DNA from: an uncultured Prevotellaceae bacterium
GTDB taxonomy: Bacteria; Bacteroidota; Bacteroidia; Bacteroidales; Bacteroidaceae
Reading direction: 5' to 3'
DNA length: 33,503 nucleotides
NCBI GenBank assembly: GCA_946405805.1
Contig: CAMJIL010000024.1
Coordinates: 1-33,503, forward strand
Position numbers and translations under genes: made by a program. Shown here one piece after another: positions 16,935 to 24,764 of the stretch. A model generated the notes under the pieces. That model did no database searches and was not told where the DNA came from. It saw only the letters and a list, made by a program, of their open reading frames with translations. Numbering within the stretch: position 1 is the stretch's first letter; each line of letters starts with the position of its first letter.

Positions 16935-17398
16935 TAGAACATTTAATTACTCTCGGCCCTTATGGAATGCTGATAGCAGCATTTCTTGCAGGCAGCTTTA
17001 TGCCTTTTTCGTCAGAGGCTGTAATGCTGGCCCTGATGGCATTGGGGGTAAATCCGTGGGAGCTGATAATATGGGGTACCATCGGCAATGTCCTCGGTTC
17101 AGGTTTCAACTATTGTGTCGGCATGCTGGGAAAGGAAGAGTGGTTTGAGAAATACCTGCATGTAAAACCCAAGGATATGGACAGGGCCAGACGCTTTATG
17201 AAGGGTAGGGGCGCATACATGGGATTCTTTGCCTTTGTTCCCTTGCTGGGGTCTGCGATAACAATACTCTTAGGACTGATGAGGGCTAATCCTGTCATAA
17301 CCTTTGTCTCAATAACAGTCGGAAAAGTAGTGAGATATATTGTTCTTATCTATGGGGCATACTTCGTCAGCTGGCTGACAAAAATTGTAATGGCGTAA
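16931..17398 (+). CDS. DedA/YqaA family membrane protein
   Basis: A 155-residue integral membrane protein of the SNARE-associated (DedA/VTT) superfamily, small YqaA-like type. LIAAFLAGSFMPFSSEAVMLALMALG, then GTIGNVLGSGFNYCVG and the family loop around RARRFMKGRGAYMGFFAFVPLLGSAITILLG, give the re-entrant helix pattern with its conserved Gly and Arg. DedA-type proteins move lipid carriers or phospholipids across the inner membrane, but the role of short YqaA forms is not established. ATG 16931 is chosen from the ATGA overlap with the preceding gene. The helicase ATG follows 6 nt later. Confidence 0.85.
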   Translation: MIEHLITLGPYGMLIAAFLAGSFMPFSSEAVMLALMALGVNPWELIIWGTIGNVLGSGFNYCVGMLGKEEWFEKYLHVKPKDMDRARRFMKGRGAYMGFFAFVPLLGSAITILLGLMRANPVITFVSITVGKVVRYIVLIYGAYFVSWLTKIVMA

Positions 17399-17404
17399 AA
17401 AATA

Positions 17405-18799
17405 ATGGAAGATATACAAAAGAAATATTTTGAGGAAACCCTTCTTAATGACAATATCCTTGATGCCTTGTATGACATGCGTTTCGATGCATGTACCCCT
17501 ATACAGGCAGCCTGCATAGACCCTATCATCGAGGGCATGGACATCATGGGTGTTGCCCAGACAGGTACTGGCAAGACGGCTGCATATCTTCTTCCTGTTC
17601 TCTCATGTCTCGACGATGGCGGATATCCTGAAGATGCGGTCAACTGCCTTATCATGGCTCCTACCAGGGAATTGGCACAACAGATAGACCAGGCTATGCA
17701 GGGCTTCGGATATTATCTTGATGGCATCAGCAGTGTGGCTGTCTATGGTGGAAATGATGGCAACAGGTATAATAATGAGATGACTGCCTTGAAGAAAGGC
17801 GCGTCTGTGGTGATAGCAACGCCAGGACGTCTCATCTCTCACATGCAGATGGATAACATCGACCTCTCAAAGCTGTCGTTCTTCATTCTCGATGAGGCTG
17901 ACAGAATGCTTGATATGGGATTTTCGGATGATATCCTCACCATTGCCAAGCAGATACCGAAGAGCTGTCAGACCATTATGTTCTCGGCTACTATGCCTGC
18001 AAAGATAGAAGACCTTGCAAAGACATTGCTGAAGAATCCCCTGAATGTGAAGATAGCTGTCTCCAAGCCTGCAGAGAAGATTCAACAGTCGGCTTATGTG
18101 TGCTATCAAAAGCAGAAGGATGGCATTCTGGGTGAAATCTTCAAGACACAGCAGAAGCGTGTCATAATCTTCTCGGGCAAGAAACAGCGTGTGAAGGAGA
18201 TATACAGAAATCTCGTCAAGAAGAATGTCAGCTGTGGTGCCATGCACTCCGACCTCTCACAGGCTGAAAGGGATGATATGATGTTCCGCTTCAAGTCCGG
18301 CAGCATCGATGTCCTTGTGGCAACAGACATTGTGGCACGTGGCATTGATATTGATGACATCCAGATGGTCATCAACTATGATGTGCCAAGAGATGTCGAG
18401 GATTATGTGCATCGCATAGGACGAACAGCCAGGGCAGAACGTGATGGCATCGCTATTACTCTTGTCTCTGACGATGAGATATACCTCTTCAAGCGCATAG
18501 AGAAATTCCTTGGACGTGAAATAGAAAAGAATGCCTTGCCTGCAGAACTGGGAGAGGCTCCTGACTATAAGGCTGACAAGGCACATTCTACTACTGCAAA
18601 CAGAAATAAAAAACGGCATGGTGGTGCAAGGCGCCATGGTGCCAATAACAAAAATAATACTCATAATAATACTAACCCAAAACAAAAGAAAAATGAGCGA
18701 AATGAAAAACAAGTGCGGCCTGGACGCAAAGAATTTTCAGGCAACCGTAAACGGAAAGGAAATCCAACTGTACATCCTGAGCAACAGCAAGGGTCATGA
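17405..18799 (+). CDS. DEAD-box RNA helicase (RhlE-like)
   Basis: A 464-residue ATP-dependent RNA helicase. The Q motif (FDACTPIQAACI), AQTGTGKT near residues 50-57, PTRELAQQ, TPGRL, DEAD near 162, SAT, ATDIVARGIDIDDI and HRIGRTARAERDG are all intact. It probably acts in ribosome assembly or RNA decay in the cytosol. From about residue 385 a basic N/K/R/H-rich tail follows, as usual for RhlE types. Unusually, the tail reads on for about 107 nt inside the galM gene in another frame, ending EQQQGS. The last 35 residues may therefore be an accidental extension after loss of an earlier stop. Confidence 0.93.
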   Translation: MEDIQKKYFEETLLNDNILDALYDMRFDACTPIQAACIDPIIEGMDIMGVAQTGTGKTAAYLLPVLSCLDDGGYPEDAVNCLIMAPTRELAQQIDQAMQGFGYYLDGISSVAVYGGNDGNRYNNEMTALKKGASVVIATPGRLISHMQMDNIDLSKLSFFILDEADRMLDMGFSDDILTIAKQIPKSCQTIMFSATMPAKIEDLAKTLLKNPLNVKIAVSKPAEKIQQSAYVCYQKQKDGILGEIFKTQQKRVIIFSGKKQRVKEIYRNLVKKNVSCGAMHSDLSQAERDDMMFRFKSGSIDVLVATDIVARGIDIDDIQMVINYDVPRDVEDYVHRIGRTARAERDGIAITLVSDDEIYLFKRIEKFLGREIEKNALPAELGEAPDYKADKAHSTTANRNKKRHGGARRHGANNKNNTHNNTNPKQKKNERNEKQVRPGRKEFSGNRKRKGNPTVHPEQQQGS

Positions 18800-19772
18800 G
18801 GTTGCAGTAACAAACTATGGCGGTGCTATTGCTGCCATCATGGTGCCAGACAAAGACGGTAACCTGGGTAATGTCATTCAAGGTTTTGACAACATTCAGG
18901 ACTACTTGAAGGGTTCGGAGCCATTCCTCTCAACCCTTATCGGACGCTTCGGCAACCGTATCTGCAAGGGTAAATTCACCCTTAACGGTAAGGAATATCA
19001 GTTGGCTACCAACGATGGTCCCAATCACCTTCATGGCGGACCTACCGGCTATCACGCACAGGTGTGGGACGCTGTTCAGATGAGTGACAACACTCTGGCG
19101 CTGAGCATTGTGGAGCCTTACGGACATGAGGGATTTACCGGTGAGGTGCATGTGAATGTGGAATATACATGGACTGATGATGATGAGCTGAAGATTGACT
19201 ATCTGGCTACTACCAACAAGAAGACCATTATCAATCTCACACACCATGCCTTCTTCTCTATTGCAGGCATAGCAAATCCTACTCCTACCATCGACGACCT
19301 GCTTTGTGAGGTGAATGCAGACTTCTACCTGCCTATCGATCCTACGTCTATTCCAACAGGTGAAATCCTGAAGGTTGAGGGCACACCATTCGACTTCCGT
19401 AAGCAGAAGGCCTTCGGTCTTGAGATTAATTCTGACAATGAGCAGATAAAGAATGGTTCCGGCTATGACCACTGCTGGGTTCTTAACAAGAAGGAAGTTG
19501 GTGAACTCTCATTCGCAGTTCGCGTTGAGGAACCAAAGAGTGGACGTACCATGGAATGCTGGACAACAGAGCCTGGTATTCAGGTATATACCGGCAACTT
19601 CCTGACAGGTACCAAGATTCAGAATGGCTGCACAGCGCCACGTCGCTCAGCTGTTTGTTTCGAGGCACAGCACTTCCCAGATTCTCCAAACCGTGCATAC
19701 TTCCCACCTGTAGTCCTCAGACCAGGAGAGCAGTATCGCCAAACAACAATCTATAAGTTCGGAGTGAAGTAA
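18693..19772 (+). CDS. galM: Aldose 1-epimerase (galactose mutarotase)
   Basis: About 359 residues. It interconverts alpha and beta anomers of hexoses. NHLHGGPTGYHAQVWD near residue 110, THHAFFSIAG, GYDHCWVLNK and TTEPGIQVYTGNFL match the GalM catalytic His/Glu segments. The frame is open upstream, but ATG 18693 or 18702 gives the family N-terminus (MKNKCGLDAKNFQATVNGKE). The start overlaps the helicase 3' end by roughly 100 nt. No signal peptide is seen, so it is cytosolic. A strong hairpin terminator follows at once. Confidence 0.93.
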   Translation: MSEMKNKCGLDAKNFQATVNGKEIQLYILSNSKGHEVAVTNYGGAIAAIMVPDKDGNLGNVIQGFDNIQDYLKGSEPFLSTLIGRFGNRICKGKFTLNGKEYQLATNDGPNHLHGGPTGYHAQVWDAVQMSDNTLALSIVEPYGHEGFTGEVHVNVEYTWTDDDELKIDYLATTNKKTIINLTHHAFFSIAGIANPTPTIDDLLCEVNADFYLPIDPTSIPTGEILKVEGTPFDFRKQKAFGLEINSDNEQIKNGSGYDHCWVLNKKEVGELSFAVRVEEPKSGRTMECWTTEPGIQVYTGNFLTGTKIQNGCTAPRRSAVCFEAQHFPDSPNRAYFPPVVLRPGEQYRQTTIYKFGVK

Positions 19773-19774
19773 AA

Positions 19775-19810
19775 AAATAAGGAGCATCCAAAAAGATGCT
19801 CCTTTATTTT
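19775..19810. terminator. Bidirectional intrinsic terminator between galM and the pectate lyase gene
   Basis: GGAGCATC (19781-19788) pairs perfectly with GATGCTCC (19795-19802) around a CAAAAA loop. It is flanked by AAATAA on the left and TTTATTTTT on the right, so it can terminate both convergent genes. Confidence 0.9.
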
Positions 19811-19814
19811 TGTC

Positions 19815-19835
19815 AACCTTTAACCTTTAACCGTT
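19815..19835. repeat. Short heptamer tract H6 (3 units)
   Basis: AACCTTT twice and AACCGTT in 7-bp phase, between the terminator and the stop codon of the pectate lyase gene. Confidence 0.7.
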
Positions 19836-19836
19836 A

Positions 19837-22800
19837 TCAGTACGCCACCTTCTTCGACGTTACTTTGCCATCCTGCATGATGGTGCGCATGATGCAGATG
19901 CCTTTTTCCGGAGCTGCTATGCGCTGGCCTGACATGTTGTAGTATTCTACACGCACTGGAGTAGTGCTGCCTTTTGCTGACTCGATGCCAACAGTGCCAC
20001 CGAAGTGGTATTCTATATAGACAATGACACACTGCTGCTCACCAGTATTTGTGAAGGTGAACTTGTCTGGCACATTGTTGAGAGTGAATGATACGGCATT
20101 CGGATTGTCTCTCGGAGCATCGAGGTCAAGAACCGTAGTGGTCGTCTCTGTGTAGTTCACACCTGCCACTTCCTTCCAATAGCTGGTGCGGCTTGAGGCA
20201 TTGGTGCCCGTAACACTGTAGAGAATCACCTTCGTAGCCTTTGCGCCTTCCGGCATGAAGACGGTATTCTGTGCTCCGTTGGAAAGTTTTATCGGGGTAC
20301 GTTCCAATATCTGGTCATTGTATGGAATCTGCATCTTTGGAGAGTTGCCGCCAGAGGTGTACGCTTTTGTGAGGTTTCCTGTGCAAACTATAGAGAAGCC
20401 GTATGCCTCGTCATTGGCAGCGCCTTCCATCATGTTGTTGACACCACTGTTGTCATAGCTCTTTGCCACCATGTTGCCCCATGCAAGGAGCGCTGTCTTG
20501 GTCTCACTAACTGGTTCTGGAGTTGGCTCCGGGTCATCAGGATTTACCTCTCCACCAACAACCTTCAGGACGCCTGTGGTATAGAGTTCGCTGGTGTCCC
20601 ATGTCTGTCCCTCGCCAGGAGTTGCAGGCTGTATCTCGCCAAAAGTACCTGTAATCTTACCACTGCCTGAGAATTTGAATATCTGGTATTCTGTTCCTGC
20701 ATAAGGAGCCTCTTCCATCTGCTCACCACCATTAATCTGCAATACAGAGGTAGAGCTGAGCGTTGCGGTGCTCTTCAGGGTTATGGTATTACTCTTTGTA
20801 CGGTTTGCCAGTACATTGAGGGCTGCAGTGCCATTGAGTTTCAGGGTGCTGTTGAAGGTCAGACCTCTGCCATTGACAAGGGTATCGCCAACCTGCAATG
20901 TAGCACCTGTGTTGATGGTAGTAGCTGCTGCAAGGGTTCCTGTTCCTGCAAGAGTCGCACCAGTCTGTACTGTGACAGCACCCGTGCCACTGTGTGTGCC
21001 ATTGACGATAAGACGTCCCTTGCTGACTGTTGTAGTACCACTATATACATTGTTACCAGTCAGACGCCAATCGCCTGAACCTTGCTTCACAATGGTCGTA
21101 GTGCCCGGATGGCTGCCTGCCTGGTCATTGTTGTTGATGACACCACGGAATGTCTCATCGGTATTAGCACCGCCTACAACCCATGTGCCTGTTCCCTTGG
21201 CCTTTACATTGAAGCCCGCAAGAACAGTGCCGGCATCGCCTGAAAGACCACCGAGATAGTAGGTGACGGAGGTCTTGCCACAGTTGATGGAGGCATTGCC
21301 CTTCAGGGTGATGGTGGAATTCTTGATACCAACACCATTGCGTAGGGCAAACTGGCTCTGACCTGCCTTACCTGTACCATTGACGATAAGCTTTCCGGTA
21401 AAGTTGTCCCAGTTACCTTCTATATATTCACGCAGATAGTGGACATTCCATGTGAGGGTGCCCTTACCTGTTACATTACATTTGTTGGTGTTCCACAGGT
21501 CGAAGTCAACAGTTGACTCTGTTCCTTCTGCCACCTCGATAGGGAAGTTGTATGTAACGCTTGCCTCGTTCTTTCCGACAGTCACAAACTTACCGCCCTG
21601 CATCATCAGCTTTGATGCCGTGCCGATGCCAGCCTCTGAAACCTCCTTGGTGTTCAGCTTCAGCGTGCCACCCTTCATGACGAGGTTGCCGTCATACTTG
21701 AAGAAGTTCGTAGTATTGACAGCAAGGGTTCCTGCACCATTGACGATGAAGTCGCCCTGGCCTTCGATGCCACCATTCATGGTAACTGTAGCAAGGCTGT
21801 TGGAGATATTGAATTCTGTGTTGTTATAGAGTGTGGCAGAACGGTCTGTTGTTGTGGAGGTGCCAGTGTATTTATAAACACCGCCATCCATAATCCAGTT
21901 TTGTGCAAACTCCTGACTCATGCCGAGACCACTGGCAACACCACCATTCTTCAGTGATGAGAATTCATACGTTCCCTTATGCAGCACCGTAGCACCGGTA
22001 TATTGCTGGGTGCTGCCAATGGTGAGAGTGCCTTCGCCAGTCTTGTTCATAGAAGCCGAACCACTGATATATCCTGTGCCGTTGATGGTGACATTGGCGT
22101 CAGAACGTACTACGACAGCTGTCTTCTCGGTTGGTTCTGTGAGTGTGATGACCTCATCTGTTGTAGGAGCAATGAGCCATTCGCCTTCTCCCTTGCCGTC
22201 AAAGGTCTCTGCGTCGATGATGTCTGTCTGCTCAGGACGTGTCTTGACAGTGATTTCTGATGTGTAGTCAGACTTCTTGTCGCCTGCGAATGAGCAGAGA
22301 CGAACCTTGTATGCCGTTGCCGGCTTCATGCTTTCGTCTGCAATGAGGAATGATGTCACCCCTGCTGCTGTCCTGCCTACTTCAACATACTCCGAACCTT
22401 TCAGCATCTCAACAATAAATCCTTCTTCATTGTCAGTAAAGTCGCTCCAGCTGATAGTAAGGCTTACCGGGGTAGCGTCTGCCAGCTCTGGAAGCATAGG
22501 AGGACGGAGATAGAACTGTCTGTCTTCTTTTGTTATAGAGTTGATATAGTTCTCGATGTTGGCATAGCCGTTGCTTGCTATCGTCATAGCATCATTGACA
22601 CTTGGGTTGGTGCCGTTGGCATTCTCCCAATCGTCTGGCATACCGTCATTATCCGTATCTGTTCTCTTGGAACCTGCATACATCTTCCATGTCGTAGGAA
22701 CACCGATGGGGAGTTCATTCTCATTGGTGATGAGCTTACCCTTGGTACCAAAGCTTAATACCTCGTCAACCATGTAGCAGTCTGCTATGTCACGATATGG

Positions 22801-23793
22801 CAGTGAAGCACCTACCTCTGGCAGCAGATTTGCTATCAGGTCATTGGCAGCCCATTTCTCCAGAGTAGGGTAGGAGTATGCCTTTGTCTGAGGGTCACCA
22901 CCGCCTGTGCCTGTGAAAAGGCTTGGATTGTTGACACCGTCACGATTGGAGTCTTGCCAGTTGTCATTGCCATAGAAGTGGAAGTCGCTGTTACCTCCTG
23001 ACAGACCCTCGCCACCACCGGCAGGACCGTTGATGAAGAGGTTGTTCTCAATGTTCACGTATGAAGTTCCCTGTGAGTCACCACCCATGTTATAGGCGTA
23101 GTTTTTCCAGTTATATACAATGTTGTTGACATACTGGTTGACACCTTTTACCTTGAAGTTTCGTGTGGAGTTATCTACAAGCAGAATGCGATAGAGTGTG
23201 ATATTGTCTGCCTGCATCAGACCACCTGCTGAGTGGGTCATCAGGCCCTGTCCTACGATAGAGTTCATCAGGGTGATGTTCTGTGGCGCAGTGCCTTTGT
23301 TGTCCCAGTTCACAGAGAAGTTCTCATCCTGTCCCCATGAAAAAGAGCAGTGGTCGAAAATCATGTTCTGACCATTCGCAATGCCTGCTGCATCCTTGTC
23401 TTTTGTTCCAACAGCACCCATTCTGAAACGCATGTAGCGTACTATGATGTTGTCTGAACCTGAGAAGGACACGCCGTCACCATATACTGTGATACCTTCA
23501 CCGGGGGCTGTCTGACCTGCCACATACAGGTTCTTGGCAAACGTCATGCGTGAGTTGATTCTTATGACTCCCGCAACGTCAAAGACGACAATGCGGTTTG
23601 GCTGACTGACAGCATCACGCAATGAACCACTACCTGAATCATTGAGGTTTGTGACATGATACACTGAGCCTGTTCTGCCGCCTGTAGCAAAGCGACCCCA
23701 TCCCTGTGCACCAGGAAAGGCAAGCTGCTGCTGGGCACTCATGTTGACACATATTGCCAACAGTACCAAAATCAGATTTAGCTTTGTTTTCAT
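19837..23793 (-). CDS. Large secreted pectate lyase (PL1-like) with fibronectin III, beta-strand repeats and T9SS-like C-terminus
   Basis: A 1318-residue exported multidomain protein. A signal peptide covers 1-20. A polysaccharide lyase 1-type parallel beta-helix spans about 22-420 (LAFPGAQGWGRFATGGRTG, NIIVRYMRFRMG, MIFDHCSFSWGQDEN). A calcium-binding DTDNDGMPDDWE segment is near 381 and a fibronectin III-like domain is at about 430-520. About 550-1060 is a long glycine/threonine-rich region with autotransporter-associated strand repeats (GTLTIGSTQQYTGATVL; DWRLTGNNVYSGTTTVSKG). A globular domain of unknown type follows, then a terminal VEYYNMSGQRIA and KVTSKKVAY segment like type IX secretion sorting signals. 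It probably cleaves pectin at the cell surface. No SusC/SusD partner lies nearby. Homogalacturonan specificity is inferred. Confidence 0.85.
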   Translation of the reverse strand: MKTKLNLILVLLAICVNMSAQQQLAFPGAQGWGRFATGGRTGSVYHVTNLNDSGSGSLRDAVSQPNRIVVFDVAGVIRINSRMTFAKNLYVAGQTAPGEGITVYGDGVSFSGSDNIIVRYMRFRMGAVGTKDKDAAGIANGQNMIFDHCSFSWGQDENFSVNWDNKGTAPQNITLMNSIVGQGLMTHSAGGLMQADNITLYRILLVDNSTRNFKVKGVNQYVNNIVYNWKNYAYNMGGDSQGTSYVNIENNLFINGPAGGGEGLSGGNSDFHFYGNDNWQDSNRDGVNNPSLFTGTGGGDPQTKAYSYPTLEKWAANDLIANLLPEVGASLPYRDIADCYMVDEVLSFGTKGKLITNENELPIGVPTTWKMYAGSKRTDTDNDGMPDDWENANGTNPSVNDAMTIASNGYANIENYINSITKEDRQFYLRPPMLPELADATPVSLTISWSDFTDNEEGFIVEMLKGSEYVEVGRTAAGVTSFLIADESMKPATAYKVRLCSFAGDKKSDYTSEITVKTRPEQTDIIDAETFDGKGEGEWLIAPTTDEVITLTEPTEKTAVVVRSDANVTINGTGYISGSASMNKTGEGTLTIGSTQQYTGATVLHKGTYEFSSLKNGGVASGLGMSQEFAQNWIMDGGVYKYTGTSTTTDRSATLYNNTEFNISNSLATVTMNGGIEGQGDFIVNGAGTLAVNTTNFFKYDGNLVMKGGTLKLNTKEVSEAGIGTASKLMMQGGKFVTVGKNEASVTYNFPIEVAEGTESTVDFDLWNTNKCNVTGKGTLTWNVHYLREYIEGNWDNFTGKLIVNGTGKAGQSQFALRNGVGIKNSTITLKGNASINCGKTSVTYYLGGLSGDAGTVLAGFNVKAKGTGTWVVGGANTDETFRGVINNNDQAGSHPGTTTIVKQGSGDWRLTGNNVYSGTTTVSKGRLIVNGTHSGTGAVTVQTGATLAGTGTLAAATTINTGATLQVGDTLVNGRGLTFNSTLKLNGTAALNVLANRTKSNTITLKSTATLSSTSVLQINGGEQMEEAPYAGTEYQIFKFSGSGKITGTFGEIQPATPGEGQTWDTSELYTTGVLKVVGGEVNPDDPEPTPEPVSETKTALLAWGNMVAKSYDNSGVNNMMEGAANDEAYGFSIVCTGNLTKAYTSGGNSPKMQIPYNDQILERTPIKLSNGAQNTVFMPEGAKATKVILYSVTGTNASSRTSYWKEVAGVNYTETTTTVLDLDAPRDNPNAVSFTLNNVPDKFTFTNTGEQQCVIVYIEYHFGGTVGIESAKGSTTPVRVEYYNMSGQRIAAPEKGICIMRTIMQDGKVTSKKVAY

Positions 23794-23800
23794 AGGTCTT

Positions 23801-23859
23801 CCGATAAAATTTGTGAGTTAGTTAGTTTGTTAGTCAGTTAGTTAGTTTATTTTTATCGG
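23801..23859. repeat. Inverted repeat enclosing a GTTA tetramer tract
   Basis: CCGATAAAA (23801-23809) and TTTTATCGG (23851-23859) form a 9-bp stem. The loop holds about eight GTTA-like tetramers (23816-23847). It lies between the DUF2795 stop and the pectate lyase ATG, both leftward, so it could be a terminator or a leader structure. Confidence 0.6.
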
Positions 23860-23868
23860 TTTGGGGGG

Positions 23869-24093
23869 TTAATATTCCTCTTCATCAAACAGAAAATCTT
23901 CCTTTGTCGGATAGTCTGGCCAGATGTCTTCGATAGATTCATAAACTAAGTCTTCCTCATCATCTAATTCCTGAAGGTTCTCTATTACCTCCATAGAAAT
24001 GCCACTGCGAATGGCATAATCAAGCAACTCTTCCTTTGTCGCTGGAAATGGCGCATCCTCCAAACGAGATGCAAGCTCTAGTGTCCAATACAT
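23869..24093 (-). CDS. DUF2795 domain protein
   Basis: A 74-residue acidic protein. TLELASRLEDAPFPATKEELLDYAIRSG, then ENLQELDDEEDLVYESIEDIWPDYPTKEDF, is the compact DUF2795 pattern common in Bacteroidetes. The fold is helical and no catalytic residues are evident. Relatives are small, cytosolic and of unknown function. Start ATG 24093. It is preceded by the largest heptamer array (H7) and followed by the GTTA inverted repeat. Confidence 0.82.
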   Translation of the reverse strand: MYWTLELASRLEDAPFPATKEELLDYAIRSGISMEVIENLQELDDEEDLVYESIEDIWPDYPTKEDFLFDEEEY

Positions 24094-24122
24094 AATGTAA
24101 TTTAGTTTTTATTTAGTTTTTG

Positions 24123-24297
24123 TTTTAACTTTTATCTATTATCTTTTAACTTTTCACCTCTTACCTTTCACCTCTTACCTTTCACCTCTTACCTTTCACC
24201 TCTTACCTTTCACCTCTAACCTCTCACCTCTCACTTCTCACCTCTTACCTCTTACCTCTTACCTCTTACCTCTTACCTCTCACCTCTCACCTCTAAA
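24123..24297. repeat. Heptamer array H7 (25 units, the longest in the window)
   Basis: 175 nt in perfect 7-bp phase. Four TTTTAAC/TTTTATC-like units and a TTTTCAC come first. Four alternating pairs of CTCTTAC and CTTTCAC make 14-bp higher-order repeats. Next are CTCTAAC and CTCTCAC types, a run of five CTCTTAC, two CTCTCAC and CTCTAAA. The TAG stop of the orphan gene at 24293 is in the last unit. Confidence 0.95.
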
Positions 24298-24658
24298 CTT
24301 TCAAAAGAAAGTAGTGTTCCGGCTCTCTGTCTAAGGCTCTGATGGCGATGCCCATATCAACCATGTCATAGGTGATGTAGCGCCCGTCGATATATCTCTG
24401 CCATTCGTCACTGTCTTCCAGTCTGCCTTCTACAATGGCATATTCCTTGTCTTTCAGCGCATTGGCAACCCTATATCTCAACTCCAGCTTCCTTATGTCC
24501 CGATCGCTATCGTCTGGATGCTGGTGGCGGATGTCTTCATAGGCATAGTAGGGATAGTCTTCCTTTATTACGTCTGTGAGAAAAGCGTAGTCCGTCTTCG
24601 ACTCAATGCCGAATCCCTTACTCTGCCACCATCTCTTCAACCATTCATTGCAATTCAT
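24293..24658 (-). CDS. Orphan protein of 121 residues, unknown function
   Basis: I do not recognise this protein. It is charged and aromatic-rich (WLKRWWQSKGFG, YPYYAYEDIRHQHPDDSDRDIRKLELRYRVANALKDKEY, WQRYIDGRYITYDMVDMGIAIRAL). It has no signal peptide or membrane helix and is probably a small cytosolic helical protein. Its only in-frame ATG (24656-24658) is inside heptamer array H8 and its stop is inside array H7, so the coding region is framed by repeats on both sides. It is co-oriented with the DUF2795 and PgpH-like genes. It is probably a real gene, since codon use and amino-acid composition look coding. Confidence 0.65.
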   Translation of the reverse strand: MNCNEWLKRWWQSKGFGIESKTDYAFLTDVIKEDYPYYAYEDIRHQHPDDSDRDIRKLELRYRVANALKDKEYAIVEGRLEDSDEWQRYIDGRYITYDMVDMGIAIRALDREPEHYFLLKV

Positions 24659-24764
24659 AATTCATAATGCATAATGCATAATTGTCTTTAACCGTTAAAC
24701 GTTAACCGTTAAACGTTACCCTCTCACCTCTTACCTCTCACCTCTTAACTCTTAACTCTTAACT
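24653..24764. repeat. Heptamer array H8 (16 units, four unit families)
   Basis: In one uninterrupted 7-bp register: ATTCATA/ATGCATA (four units), a hybrid ATTGTCT, alternating TTAACCG and TTAAACG (four), a hybrid TTACCCT, CTCACCT/CTTACCT (three) and CTTAACT (three). It supplies the ATG of the orphan gene and the TAA stop of the PgpH-like gene. Confidence 0.95.

Noticed and set aside
20768..21259. Plus-strand ORF of 163 codons opposite the pectate lyase repeats
   Set aside because: Its Val/Pro-rich composition is the complement of the Gly/Thr repeats; it is an antisense shadow.
24123..24297. CRISPR array
   Set aside because: The units are contiguous 7-mers with no unique spacers of about 30 bp and no cas genes nearby.
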